From Altererythrobacter sp. (GTDB taxonomy: Bacteria; Pseudomonadota; Alphaproteobacteria; Sphingomonadales; Sphingomonadaceae): a stretch of 64,000 nt of DNA. The stretch spans positions 1 to 64,000 of the forward strand of contig JAPSJS010000003.1 of NCBI GenBank assembly GCA_031178065.1, given 5' to 3'. The notes beneath the pieces are model-generated. The model had not been told where the DNA came from, ran no database searches, and saw nothing but the letters and a program-made list of their open reading frames with translations. Shown in pieces: positions 35,159 to 43,679 of the stretch (its first letter is position 1; each line of letters begins with the position of its first letter). Both the position numbers and the translations under genes were made by a program.

Positions 35159-36343
35159 ATGAAGCGCATCCTCACCGGTATGTTCGCCTGCCTTCTGCTT
35201 GCTGCCTGTTCCGGTAGCGAGCAACCGCCGGCGCCACAGGCGGTTCCCGTGAAAGCCATCACGGTTGCGAACCAGTCGATCCCCAATGTCATCGAGCTGC
35301 CAGGCCGCGTCGAACCAGTGCGCGTGGCCGAAGTGCGTGCCCGCGTGACAGGGATCGTGCAGGAACGGCTTTACGAGGAAGGCACCAACGTCTCGGCCGG
35401 CCAGCCGCTGTTCCGCATCGATCCGCGCGAGTTGCGCGCCGCCTATGCGCAGACGCAGGCGAGCCTGGAGCGGGCACGCGCCACCGCCGCAAACGCCGAC
35501 GCTGTGGTCGAGCGCTACCGTCCGCTGGTGGCCGAGGACGCGATCAGCCGTCAGGAATACGACGCTGCACTCGCCGCATCGCGCGAGGCGGCCGCCAACG
35601 TCGCCCAAATCCGCGCCCAGCTCGAAGCCGCATCGCTCCAGCTCGGTTACACCACCGTGCGCGCGCCGATCGCAGGCCGCGCTGGCCGCGCCCAGGTGAC
35701 CGAAGGTGCGCTGGTCAGTCAGCCGGAAGGTACTCTGATGACACGGATCGAGCAGATTTCGCCGGTCTACGTCAGCTTCGCCCAGTCGGCGAGCGAGGTC
35801 CTCGCCCTGCGCCGTGCGGTTGCGGCGGGCGAAATCGAACTCGACGAGAACGATCGCGTGGAGGTTCGCCTGACGTTCAGCGATGGCACCGAATACCCGG
35901 TTCCCGGCCATATCGATTTCCGCGGCTTCTCGGTCGACGAACAGACAGGCACGGTGGAGCTCCGCGCCGAATTTGCGAACCCGTCGGGCCTGCTGCTCCC
36001 GGGCGAATTCGTCCGTGCGCAGATCTTCGCCGGCCAGGTCAGCCAGGGGATCGCCGTGCCACAACGCGCGGTGACGCTGAACGAGGATGGCGGATCGGTC
36101 TTCGTCATTGATGAGAAAGGCCAGGCCGGGCTGCGACCCGTGAAGCTCGGCGCGATGGTCGATGGGCGCTGGATCATCGAGAGCGGGCTCAAGGCCGGCG
36201 ACGTGGTGATCATCAGCAATCTGCAGAAGATCAGCCCCGGCGCACCGGTGACGCGCATCGAGACGCCGACTGGCCGCAAGGCGCCCGCCGCCAAGACCTC
36301 CCCCGCCGGCAACAATGCGGCGACGGCCGGCGAGGCGCGCTAA
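35159..36343 (+). CDS. RND efflux periplasmic adaptor lipoprotein (AcrA/MexA type)
   Basis: 394 residues. Lipoprotein signal LLLAAC (C17). The halves of the lipoyl domain are visible (VRARVTGIVQERLYEEGTNVSAGQPLFRID and LGYTTVRAPIAGRAGR), with a coiled-coil hairpin of about 60 residues between them, then barrel and membrane-proximal domains. It bridges the inner-membrane pump and the outer-membrane channel. First gene of the pump operon; three bases separate its stop from the pump gene. Confidence 0.95.
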   Translation: MKRILTGMFACLLLAACSGSEQPPAPQAVPVKAITVANQSIPNVIELPGRVEPVRVAEVRARVTGIVQERLYEEGTNVSAGQPLFRIDPRELRAAYAQTQASLERARATAANADAVVERYRPLVAEDAISRQEYDAALAASREAAANVAQIRAQLEAASLQLGYTTVRAPIAGRAGRAQVTEGALVSQPEGTLMTRIEQISPVYVSFAQSASEVLALRRAVAAGEIELDENDRVEVRLTFSDGTEYPVPGHIDFRGFSVDEQTGTVELRAEFANPSGLLLPGEFVRAQIFAGQVSQGIAVPQRAVTLNEDGGSVFVIDEKGQAGLRPVKLGAMVDGRWIIESGLKAGDVVIISNLQKISPGAPVTRIETPTGRKAPAAKTSPAGNNAATAGEAR

Positions 36344-36346
36344 AAC

Positions 36347-39300
36347 ATGGCACAATTCTTCATCAACAGGCCCATTTTCGCATGGGTCGTAGCGCTCGGC
36401 ATCCTGCTCGCCGGGGTGATGGCGCTGCGCGCGCTGCCGATCGAGCAGTATCCCGAGGTCGCGCCGCCCTCGCTGACCATCAACGTGACCTATCCCGGCG
36501 CCGACGCTGCGACGCTGGAGAACAACGTCACGCAGGTGATCGAGCAGCAGCTCAACGGCGTCGAAGGCTTTCTGTACATGTCCTCGTCGAGCCAGTCGAA
36601 CGGCACGGCGAGCATCACGCTGACGTTCGAAGCCGGCACCGACATCGACATCGCCCAGACCGAAGTTCAGAACCGCCTGAGCACGGTCGAGGCGCGTCTG
36701 CCCGAGGAAGTCCGCCGGCAAGGCATCACGGTGCGCCAGGCAAACGCCGGCTTCCTGATGATCGTCGCGCTCACCTCCGAGAGCGGCACCCTGTCGAGCA
36801 CCGACCTCGGCAACATTGCCACCAACCAGGTGGTGGACGAATTGCGCCGCGTGCCGGGCGTGGGCGACGTCATGCTGTTCGGCTCGCCCTATGCGATGCG
36901 CATCTGGCTCGATCCCGACGCGCTCGCTTCGTACAATCTTTCGCCCAGCGCCGTTCTTGCCGCGATCCAGGAGCAGAACGCGCAAACGGCGGGCGGTGCG
37001 GTCGGCGTTCAGCCGCTCGTGGACGGGCAGCAGATCACCGCCAACATCTCCACCGAAGGACGCTTCACCACGGTCGAGGAGTTCGAGGACATCATTCTGC
37101 GCGCCAACACCGGCGCCGCGGTGGTCCGGCTCGGTGAAGTCGCGCGGGTGGAGCTCGGAGCGCAGACATATGCCTTCTCGACCGAGCTCAACGACCAGCC
37201 GATGACCGGCATGGCGATCCAGCTCGCCACCGGGGCCAATGCCCTCCAAGCCGCCGAAGGGGTCAAGGAGCGGCTGGCGCAGATCGCGCCCACGTTGCCA
37301 GGCGACACAACCTGGTCGATTCCGTACGACACTACGCCCTTCGTCGAGGCGTCGATCGAGGAAGTGGTCAAGACCCTGGTCGAGGCAATGATCCTCGTTT
37401 TCCTGGTCATGTTCCTGTTCCTGCAGAACTGGCGCGCCACGCTGATCCCGACACTGGTGGTGCCGATCGCCCTGGCCGGCGCGTGCATGGGCCTGTGGCT
37501 GCTGGGTTTTTCGATCAACGTGCTCTCTCTGTTCGGCATGGTGCTGGCCATCGGCATCCTCGTCGACGACGCAATCGTCGTCATCGAGAACGTCGAGCGT
37601 ATCATGCGCGAGGAAGGTCTGCCCCCGCTGCAGGCCACCCGCAAGGCAATGGGCCAGATCACCGGCGCGATCATCGGCATCACCCTGGTGCTGATCGCGG
37701 TGTTCGTCCCGATGGCGTTCTTCCCCGGCTCGACCGGCGGCATTTACCGCCAGTTCTCGGTCACGCTGGCCATCTCGATCTTCTTCTCGGCGTTCCTCGC
37801 GCTGTCGCTGACGCCGGCGCTGTGCGCCACGTTCCTCAAACCCATGCGTGGCCACGACGAGGAACCCGACGCAGAGGCCGAGGCTGAGATGAAAGCCGCC
37901 CAGGCGCAGCCCGGCTGGCGCGGATGGATCGCGCGTGCCCGCACCTGGTTCACCCGTTTCTTCGCCCGCTTCAACCGCTGGTTTGCGGAGATGACGCGCA
38001 AGTACGTGCGCACTAACGACAAGATCCTGTCGCAGCCGATGCGCGGCTTCGCGGTCTTCCTCGCGTTGACCGCAGTCACCGCGCTGCTGTTTTTCCGGCT
38101 TCCCACCGCCTTTCTTCCCACCGAGGACCAGGGCTTCCTGATCACCGCCGTCCAGGCCCCGCCGGGTGCGACGCAGGAACGCGCCGACGAGGCGCTGGAG
38201 CCGATCACCCAGTTCTGGCTGGACCAGGAGGAGGTCGAGAGCCTCGTCGTCGTCCGCGGCTTCAGCTTCTTCGGTCAGGGTCAGAACAATGCGATCATGT
38301 TCGCCTCGTTCAAGCCTTGGGACGAGCGCACCGCCGACGAGAGCAGCGCTGACTCGGTGCTCCAGCGCGCGATGGGACAGTTCATGCAGGTCGACGGAGC
38401 CACCGCCTTCGTCATCCAGCCGCCCGCCATTCAGTCGCTCGGCACCGCGAGCGGGTTCACGCTCAAGCTGCAGGATCGCGGCGGCCTCGGCCGAGAAGCT
38501 CTGGTCGCCGCGCGCGACCAACTGCTCGGCATGGCCTCGCAAAGCCCGCTGATCGCCAACCTGATGCCCGAGGATCAGGGCCCCAGCCCGCAGCTCGCGG
38601 TCGACATCGACCGGCTGAAGGCCCGCGCGCTGGGCCTCTCGCTGCAGGACGTGAACGCGGCGCTGTCGATCACCTTCGGCTCGGCTTACGCAAACGACTT
38701 CAACCGCGACGGGCGCGTGCTGCAGGTGCTGGTGCAGGCCGATGCCCCTTACCGCATGCAGCCGGAGGACGTGCTGTCTCTGCGCATTCCGAACCAGCAG
38801 GGCGAGCTCGTACCCTTCAGTGCCTTCGCCGAAGTCGAGTGGTCGGCCGCGCCTGCCAGCCTCTCGCGCTACAACGGCTATCCGGCCATGACCCTCTCGG
38901 GCATGGCGGCGCCGGGCGAATCCTCGGGCGCCGCGCTCGAGGAGATGGAGCGGCTCGCCGGCCAGCTTCCGCAGGGCATCGGGTACGAGTGGACCGGCAT
39001 CTCGTTCGAGGAGAAGCAGGCCGGCGGCCAGATCGGCCTGCTTCTCGGTCTCTCGGTCGTGGTCGTCTTCCTGGTGCTCGCCGCGCTCTACGAAAGCTGG
39101 GCGGTGCCGCTGGCGGTGCTGCTGATCGTGCCGACCGGCGTGCTCGGAGCGGTACTGTTCACGATGCTGCGCGGGCTTTCGGCCGACGTCTACTTCAACG
39201 TCGGGCTGATCACCATCATCGGCCTCGCCGCGAAGAACGCCATCCTGATCGTCGAATTCGCGATCGAGGAGGAAGAACTCGGCAAGCGGCGGATCGATGC

Positions 39301-39589
39301 GGTGAAGGCCGCGGCGCGCCTGCGTCTGCGTCCGATCATCATGACGTCGCTCGCCTTCACCATGGGCATGGTGCCGCTGGTGCTGGCGAGCGGCGCGGGC
39401 GCGGCCAGCCGCATCGCGGTCGGCACGGGCGTGATGGGCGGCATGATCGCCGCGACCGTGTTCGGCATCTTCCTGATCCCGATGCTCTACCTGCTCGTCA
39501 GGCGGAACATCAGCCGCAAGCAGCCTGTGGCCGCGGGTCATATCGAGGAAGCACCGGTCCCGCCTTCCGGGGAGGAGCCCGCACGATGA
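36347..39589 (+). CDS. RND multidrug efflux pump, HAE1 family (AcrB/MexB type)
   Basis: 1080 residues with the full two-fold repeat of 12 helices and large periplasmic loops. It starts MAQFFINRPIFAWV; the proton-relay aspartate pair is in LAIGILVDDAIVVIENVERI, and the second-half relay helices end GLITIIGLAAKNAILIVEFAIE. The central loop (after GHDEEPDAEAEAEMK) is slightly longer than in E. coli AcrB. It exports hydrophobic drugs, solvents or detergents using proton flow. Overlaps the outer-membrane factor gene by ATGA. Confidence 0.96.
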   Translation: MAQFFINRPIFAWVVALGILLAGVMALRALPIEQYPEVAPPSLTINVTYPGADAATLENNVTQVIEQQLNGVEGFLYMSSSSQSNGTASITLTFEAGTDIDIAQTEVQNRLSTVEARLPEEVRRQGITVRQANAGFLMIVALTSESGTLSSTDLGNIATNQVVDELRRVPGVGDVMLFGSPYAMRIWLDPDALASYNLSPSAVLAAIQEQNAQTAGGAVGVQPLVDGQQITANISTEGRFTTVEEFEDIILRANTGAAVVRLGEVARVELGAQTYAFSTELNDQPMTGMAIQLATGANALQAAEGVKERLAQIAPTLPGDTTWSIPYDTTPFVEASIEEVVKTLVEAMILVFLVMFLFLQNWRATLIPTLVVPIALAGACMGLWLLGFSINVLSLFGMVLAIGILVDDAIVVIENVERIMREEGLPPLQATRKAMGQITGAIIGITLVLIAVFVPMAFFPGSTGGIYRQFSVTLAISIFFSAFLALSLTPALCATFLKPMRGHDEEPDAEAEAEMKAAQAQPGWRGWIARARTWFTRFFARFNRWFAEMTRKYVRTNDKILSQPMRGFAVFLALTAVTALLFFRLPTAFLPTEDQGFLITAVQAPPGATQERADEALEPITQFWLDQEEVESLVVVRGFSFFGQGQNNAIMFASFKPWDERTADESSADSVLQRAMGQFMQVDGATAFVIQPPAIQSLGTASGFTLKLQDRGGLGREALVAARDQLLGMASQSPLIANLMPEDQGPSPQLAVDIDRLKARALGLSLQDVNAALSITFGSAYANDFNRDGRVLQVLVQADAPYRMQPEDVLSLRIPNQQGELVPFSAFAEVEWSAAPASLSRYNGYPAMTLSGMAAPGESSGAALEEMERLAGQLPQGIGYEWTGISFEEKQAGGQIGLLLGLSVVVVFLVLAALYESWAVPLAVLLIVPTGVLGAVLFTMLRGLSADVYFNVGLITIIGLAAKNAILIVEFAIEEEELGKRRIDAVKAAARLRLRPIIMTSLAFTMGMVPLVLASGAGAASRIAVGTGVMGGMIAATVFGIFLIPMLYLLVRRNISRKQPVAAGHIEEAPVPPSGEEPAR

Positions 39590-41052
39590 AACGCCTGATC
39601 GCCCTCGCCGCACTTTCGACCGCGCTCGCTGGGTGCGCCAACTTCGCGCCCGAGCACGCCAGGCCCGAGCTGGCAGTCACCCCCGCCTATGACGGCGAGC
39701 TGCGGCCCGACGGCACGGTCGTCGCTTCGCAGCTCTCCTATCGCGACTGGTTCCTCGACCCGCGGCTGGAGGGGCTGATCGCAAGCGCGCTGGAGAACAA
39801 CCGCGACCTCGTCGCGGCGACCGCGCGGATCGAGCAGGCCCGCGCCCGCTATCGCATCCAGGACAGCCGCCGGCTGCCCACTGTGGTTGCCGACGCGAGC
39901 GGCGTGCGCACGCGCCAGTCGCTCGCCGGCAATCCTGCGCTCGGCGGTGGTGGCGGCGGCGAGGGCGGCGATACGCCCGGTTCGGTGACCTACAACCGCT
40001 TCCAGGTCGGCGTCGGCATCAGCGCCTTCGAACTCGATTTCTGGGGCCGTATCGCGAATCTGAGCGAAGCGGCGCGTGCCGAGTATCTCTCCACGATCGC
40101 CGCCCAGCGTGCGTTTTATCTCTCGCTGATCGCCGATACCGCCAACACCTACTTCGAGATTGTCGAGACCGAAGAACAGGTCGCGCTGGCGGAGGCGACG
40201 GCGCAGTCCCGCCGCGAAGGCCTGCGGATCGCGCGCCTCCGGCTCGACTCCGGCGTGACTTCGGCCCTGCCCTATCGGCAGGCGGAGACGCTGCTCACCC
40301 AGGCCGAGCAGCAGCTCGCGGCCGAGCGGCTCGCGCTCGCGCAGCTCCGCAACCAGCTTGCAGTGCTGGTCGGCGGAACCGTGCCCCAGAGCCTGCCTCA
40401 GGGCCTGACCCTTGCCGCACAGGCCGACGAACGGCGGCTCGCCGCTGGATTGCCGTCGGATCTCCTGCTCGCCCGCCCCGACATCATCGCGGCTGAGGAG
40501 CAGCTTCGTGCGGCGCGCGCCAATATCGGCGCGGCGCGGGCGGCGTTCTTCCCGACGATCTCGCTGACCGGCAGCGCCGGCTTCAGCTCCGAAAGCCTCG
40601 GCGGACTGTTCGATTCGGACGGCCTCGGCTGGAGCTTCGGCCCGACCATCAGCCTCCCGATCTTCGACTGGGGCGCACGCGAGGCCGATCTCGACCTCGC
40701 CCGCGCGCTGGAAGTGGAGCAGGTCGCCAACTACGACCGCACGGTCCAGACCGCGTTCCGCGAAGTGGCCGACGCGCTCGCCGGACGGCGCTATCTCGCC
40801 GAGCAGGTCGAGACGCTCGAACGCGCGCTCGCGGCGCAGGAGAAAATCGCCCGCATCGCCCGTCTGCGCTATCGGGAAGGCGTTGCGGACTACCTCGAAG
40901 TGCTGGATGCAGAGCGCAACCTGTTCAGCGCCCAGCAGCAGCTTCTCGCCACCCGCCGCGCCTGGCTGCAGAACCGCGCCACGCTGTTCGTCGCGCTCGG
41001 CGGTGGGTTCGAACAGGACGACCGCGCCGCGCAGAGGCCTGTGGAGGAATAG
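39586..41052 (+). CDS. RND outer-membrane channel lipoprotein (OprM/NodT family)
   Basis: 488 residues. Lipoprotein signal ending ALAGC; the OprM-type repeat pair is visible (DPRLEGLIASALENNRDL...RIEQARARYRI and the second copy from RPDIIAAEEQLRAARANIGAARAAFFP). A Gly-rich stretch (GGGGGGEGG) occupies a surface loop. It completes the tripartite pump. No terminator is obvious in the 100 bases that follow. Confidence 0.95.
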   Translation: MKRLIALAALSTALAGCANFAPEHARPELAVTPAYDGELRPDGTVVASQLSYRDWFLDPRLEGLIASALENNRDLVAATARIEQARARYRIQDSRRLPTVVADASGVRTRQSLAGNPALGGGGGGEGGDTPGSVTYNRFQVGVGISAFELDFWGRIANLSEAARAEYLSTIAAQRAFYLSLIADTANTYFEIVETEEQVALAEATAQSRREGLRIARLRLDSGVTSALPYRQAETLLTQAEQQLAAERLALAQLRNQLAVLVGGTVPQSLPQGLTLAAQADERRLAAGLPSDLLLARPDIIAAEEQLRAARANIGAARAAFFPTISLTGSAGFSSESLGGLFDSDGLGWSFGPTISLPIFDWGAREADLDLARALEVEQVANYDRTVQTAFREVADALAGRRYLAEQVETLERALAAQEKIARIARLRYREGVADYLEVLDAERNLFSAQQQLLATRRAWLQNRATLFVALGGGFEQDDRAAQRPVEE

Positions 41053-41152
41053 CACCTTTCCGCCGCGGGCCGGCGTGAGGCCCGCACCGCCGCTCCCATT
41101 CAAAATGCGCCGCCGGTGACATCGGGCCATTGCCCTCTCCGGCAGCGAGCCT

Positions 41153-41965
41153 ATGGGCCGGCGGATGGAGCTCACGTTCGAACTCGTCGCCTTCCTGATG
41201 GCGGTCGCTTTCCTGGCCGGGGCAGTGGATGCCATGGCGGGCGGAGGCGGATTGCTGACGCTTCCCGCGCTTCTCGCAGCCGGAGCATCGCCCGCGGCCG
41301 CGCTCGGAACGAACAAGCTGCAAAGCACATTCGGCGTGGCCACCGCCGTCGTCACGTTCGCGCGGAAGGGCCGGATCGACCTGAAGCGGTTCGGCGGCCC
41401 GGCGATCGCTGCCTTTCTCGGTTCGGTCGGCGGGGCGTTCGTGCTCACCAGAATCGATCCCGAGTTCCTCTCCGGACTGATCCCTGTGCTTCTGATCGCC
41501 ATGGTCATCTACTATTCGCTCAAGCCCAACCTGAGCGACGAGGACCGGCACGTGCGCGCCCGGCCGATCCTGCTGCTCCTGGTGGCGCTGGTGATCGGGT
41601 TTTACGACGGCTTCTTCGGCCCCGGCACCGGCTCGTTTCTGACCACCGTGCTGATCGCGGTGTTCGGCCTCGGCACCGTCAATGCGATCGCGCATACCAA
41701 GCTGCTCAACTTCGCAAGCAACCTTGCCAGCCTCACCGTGCTGCTCGCTGCCGGCGAGGTTCTGATCGTGCCAGGCCTGGCGATGGCGGTCGCGAGCGTT
41801 GCGGGCGGTTACGTCGGTGCGCACAGCGCGTTGCGCTTCGGAGGCAAGGCAGTGCGGCCGCTGCTGATCGTCATGTGCCTCGCACTGACGGCAAAACTGC
41901 TCGCCGACCCTGCCAATCCCCTGACGGCCGCCATTCTGGAGTGGTGGGCAGGCGCAAGCCGATGA
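41153..41965 (+). CDS. TauE/SafE (TSUP) family permease
   Basis: 270 residues with about eight membrane segments. The family repeats are clear: LAGAVDAMAGGGGLLTLPALLAAG early, and GFYDGFFGPGTGSFLTTVLI in the second half. Members export sulfite, sulfonates or related anions. ATG 41165 (MELTFE) is an equally possible start; neither has a strong ribosome site. A link to sulfate released by the sulfatase 8 kb away is conceivable but unproven. Confidence 0.92.
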   Translation: MGRRMELTFELVAFLMAVAFLAGAVDAMAGGGGLLTLPALLAAGASPAAALGTNKLQSTFGVATAVVTFARKGRIDLKRFGGPAIAAFLGSVGGAFVLTRIDPEFLSGLIPVLLIAMVIYYSLKPNLSDEDRHVRARPILLLLVALVIGFYDGFFGPGTGSFLTTVLIAVFGLGTVNAIAHTKLLNFASNLASLTVLLAAGEVLIVPGLAMAVASVAGGYVGAHSALRFGGKAVRPLLIVMCLALTAKLLADPANPLTAAILEWWAGASR

Positions 41966-42007
41966 GCCGGTGACAGGGGCCGCCGCGGTGCTTATGGCGT
42001 GCGCCCG

Positions 42008-42421
42008 ATGACGCAGTTGCGCGCCTCGATTCGCAGGCATCGCCATTTGGCGATCGTGTTGCTGGTGCTGGCGTTCTTCATCAAAGCGGCGATCCCCGCC
42101 GGCATGATGGTCTCCAGCACGCCCGACAAAGTGCTGACGGTGACCGTCTGCACCGGGAGCGCGGGCGAGGTCGAGACGATCGAGCTTGCCGTGCCGGTGA
42201 ACGCCGAAAAGGGTGCCGGCCATTCCAGCGAGGCAGCCAAGGCGGATCAATGCGCCTTCACCGGGCTTTCCAAGGCCGCGCTCGGCGGGGTCGATGCGAT
42301 CCTGCTCGCCGCGGCAGTCGCGTTCATCCTCGTGCTCGGCCTCGCGCCCGTTCGAGCGGCGCCGCTCGCACGTTTTCGCTACCTCCTGCCGCCTCTGCGC
42401 GGCCCTCCGGCAGCGGCCTGA
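42008..42421 (+). CDS. DUF2946-like small membrane protein, copper-cluster associated
   Basis: 137 residues. An N-terminal Arg/His-rich stretch and one hydrophobic helix (AIVLLVLAFFIKAAIPAGMM) are followed by a periplasmic part with two Cys (VCTG, DQCAF) and a second helix near the C terminus (ILLAAAVAFILVLGLAP). Proteins of this layout often precede copper-handling genes. ATG 42008 is preferred to GTG 41999. The PCu(A)C chaperone gene follows at 71 bases; the Cys/His content may bind metal, but that is inference. Confidence 0.7.
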   Translation: MTQLRASIRRHRHLAIVLLVLAFFIKAAIPAGMMVSSTPDKVLTVTVCTGSAGEVETIELAVPVNAEKGAGHSSEAAKADQCAFTGLSKAALGGVDAILLAAAVAFILVLGLAPVRAAPLARFRYLLPPLRGPPAAA

Positions 42422-42492
42422 CGATCTGACCTGATCCTTTGGCCAACCTCCCGGCTGCGCGCTCGCGCGCCGGGCTGTCGGAGTAATCGAAC

Positions 42493-43035
42493 ATGACTGT
42501 TATCCAGCGCTGTCCTCAGAGGCAGCCGAAGGCTCGCCGCGTGGTGAAAGCCGTCGCCGCTGCGCTCGCTCTCGCCCTGCCCCTATCCGCCTGTGGTCCA
42601 GCGTCCGACGCTGATGCCCCCGCCGAGGCGACTGCCAGCCGCATCACCGTGGAGCGCGCGTGGTCGCGTGAGACCGCGCCCGGCCAGGACGCCGGCGGCG
42701 CCTTCCTGACGATCATCAACCCGGGCGGCGCACCCGATCGCCTGATCGGCGGCGCGGCCTCCATCGCGGGGGATGTACAGGTCCACACGATCGACATGAC
42801 GGGCGGCATCATGCGCATGCGTCAGCTCGCGGAAGGTCTTGAAATTCCCGCAGGCGGAACCGTGACGCTGGAGCCGGGCGGCTATCACATCATGCTGATG
42901 GACCTGCAGCGCCCCCTCGCCCGCGGCGACGCAGTGCCGCTGACGCTCGAGTTCGAGAAAGCGGGCCGCATCGAAGTGGAGCTCGCAGTCCAGCCCATCG
43001 GCGCCGCCGGACCCGGGAAGGCACACCATGGCTGA
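42493..43035 (+). CDS. PCu(A)C copper chaperone lipoprotein
   Basis: 180 residues. An N-terminal signal ends LPLSAC (C34). The copper site is visible: H98, M109, H132, M134, close to the H-x10-M-x21-H-x-M family pattern but with one extra residue in the second gap. It should hold Cu(I) in the periplasm and pass it to cytochrome oxidase, with the SCO protein encoded next; the two genes overlap by eight bases. Confidence 0.93.
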   Translation: MTVIQRCPQRQPKARRVVKAVAAALALALPLSACGPASDADAPAEATASRITVERAWSRETAPGQDAGGAFLTIINPGGAPDRLIGGAASIAGDVQVHTIDMTGGIMRMRQLAEGLEIPAGGTVTLEPGGYHIMLMDLQRPLARGDAVPLTLEFEKAGRIEVELAVQPIGAAGPGKAHHG

Positions 43036-43660
43036 CCCCGCACCCGCCGATGGCCCGGCAAAGCGCCTCAAGGCCGCGCGCACGATCCTCTGGTTCCTCG
43101 TCCTGCTCGCAGCCGGCGCGGGGCTCTACGCCCTCCTGAATCGAAACGAGGAGCCGCCCGAAGCGGCAGCCTACGCCGACGCGGTGGGTGGCTCTTTCGC
43201 CCTCATCGCACCCGACGGCTCCACGGTCACCAACGGGACGCTCGCCGGCAAGCCGTTCGCCATCTTTTTCGGCTTCACCCGCTGCCCCGACGTCTGCCCG
43301 ACGACCCTCGCGCGGCTGGCGCAATTGCGGGAGCGGATGGGCGAGCAGGGCGACGGGTTCGAAATCGTCTTCGTCTCGGTCGATCCGGAATCCGACACGC
43401 CGGAGGACATCGGCCGCTATGTCGCGCTGTTCGACACGCCGATCCTCGGTCTTACCGGCACGAGGGAGCAGGTCGACGCGATCGTCGGCGCCTACCACGC
43501 CTTCTACGAGAAAGTACCGACGGAAGGCGGCGGCTACACCGTCGACCACACCGCCTCGGTGTTCCTGATGGACCGCGAGGGCAAGCTGCAGTCGATCATC
43601 GACCATCACGAAAGCGCCGAGACCTCGCTCGACAAGCTCGAGCGGCTCGTAAGTGCCTGA
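43028..43660 (+). CDS. SCO1/SenC-family copper metallochaperone
   Basis: 210 residues. One N-terminal membrane anchor (about 19-37), then a thioredoxin-like domain with the copper ligands C86 and C90 (CPDVCP) and H174 (TVDHTAS). It inserts copper into, or reduces thiols of, the CuA site of cytochrome c oxidase. It sits between PCu(A)C and a TonB receptor gene that starts 19 bases downstream. Confidence 0.95.
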   Translation: MADPAPADGPAKRLKAARTILWFLVLLAAGAGLYALLNRNEEPPEAAAYADAVGGSFALIAPDGSTVTNGTLAGKPFAIFFGFTRCPDVCPTTLARLAQLRERMGEQGDGFEIVFVSVDPESDTPEDIGRYVALFDTPILGLTGTREQVDAIVGAYHAFYEKVPTEGGGYTVDHTASVFLMDREGKLQSIIDHHESAETSLDKLERLVSA

Positions 43661-43679
43661 ACGTCCACGGGAGGACACC

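Noticed and set aside
35078-39613. A 1511-codon open frame on the minus strand across the RND pump operon
   Set aside because: It is antisense to the adaptor and pump genes, which have clear family motifs; its product is low-complexity Arg/His/Gly-rich sequence typical of a GC-rich shadow frame.
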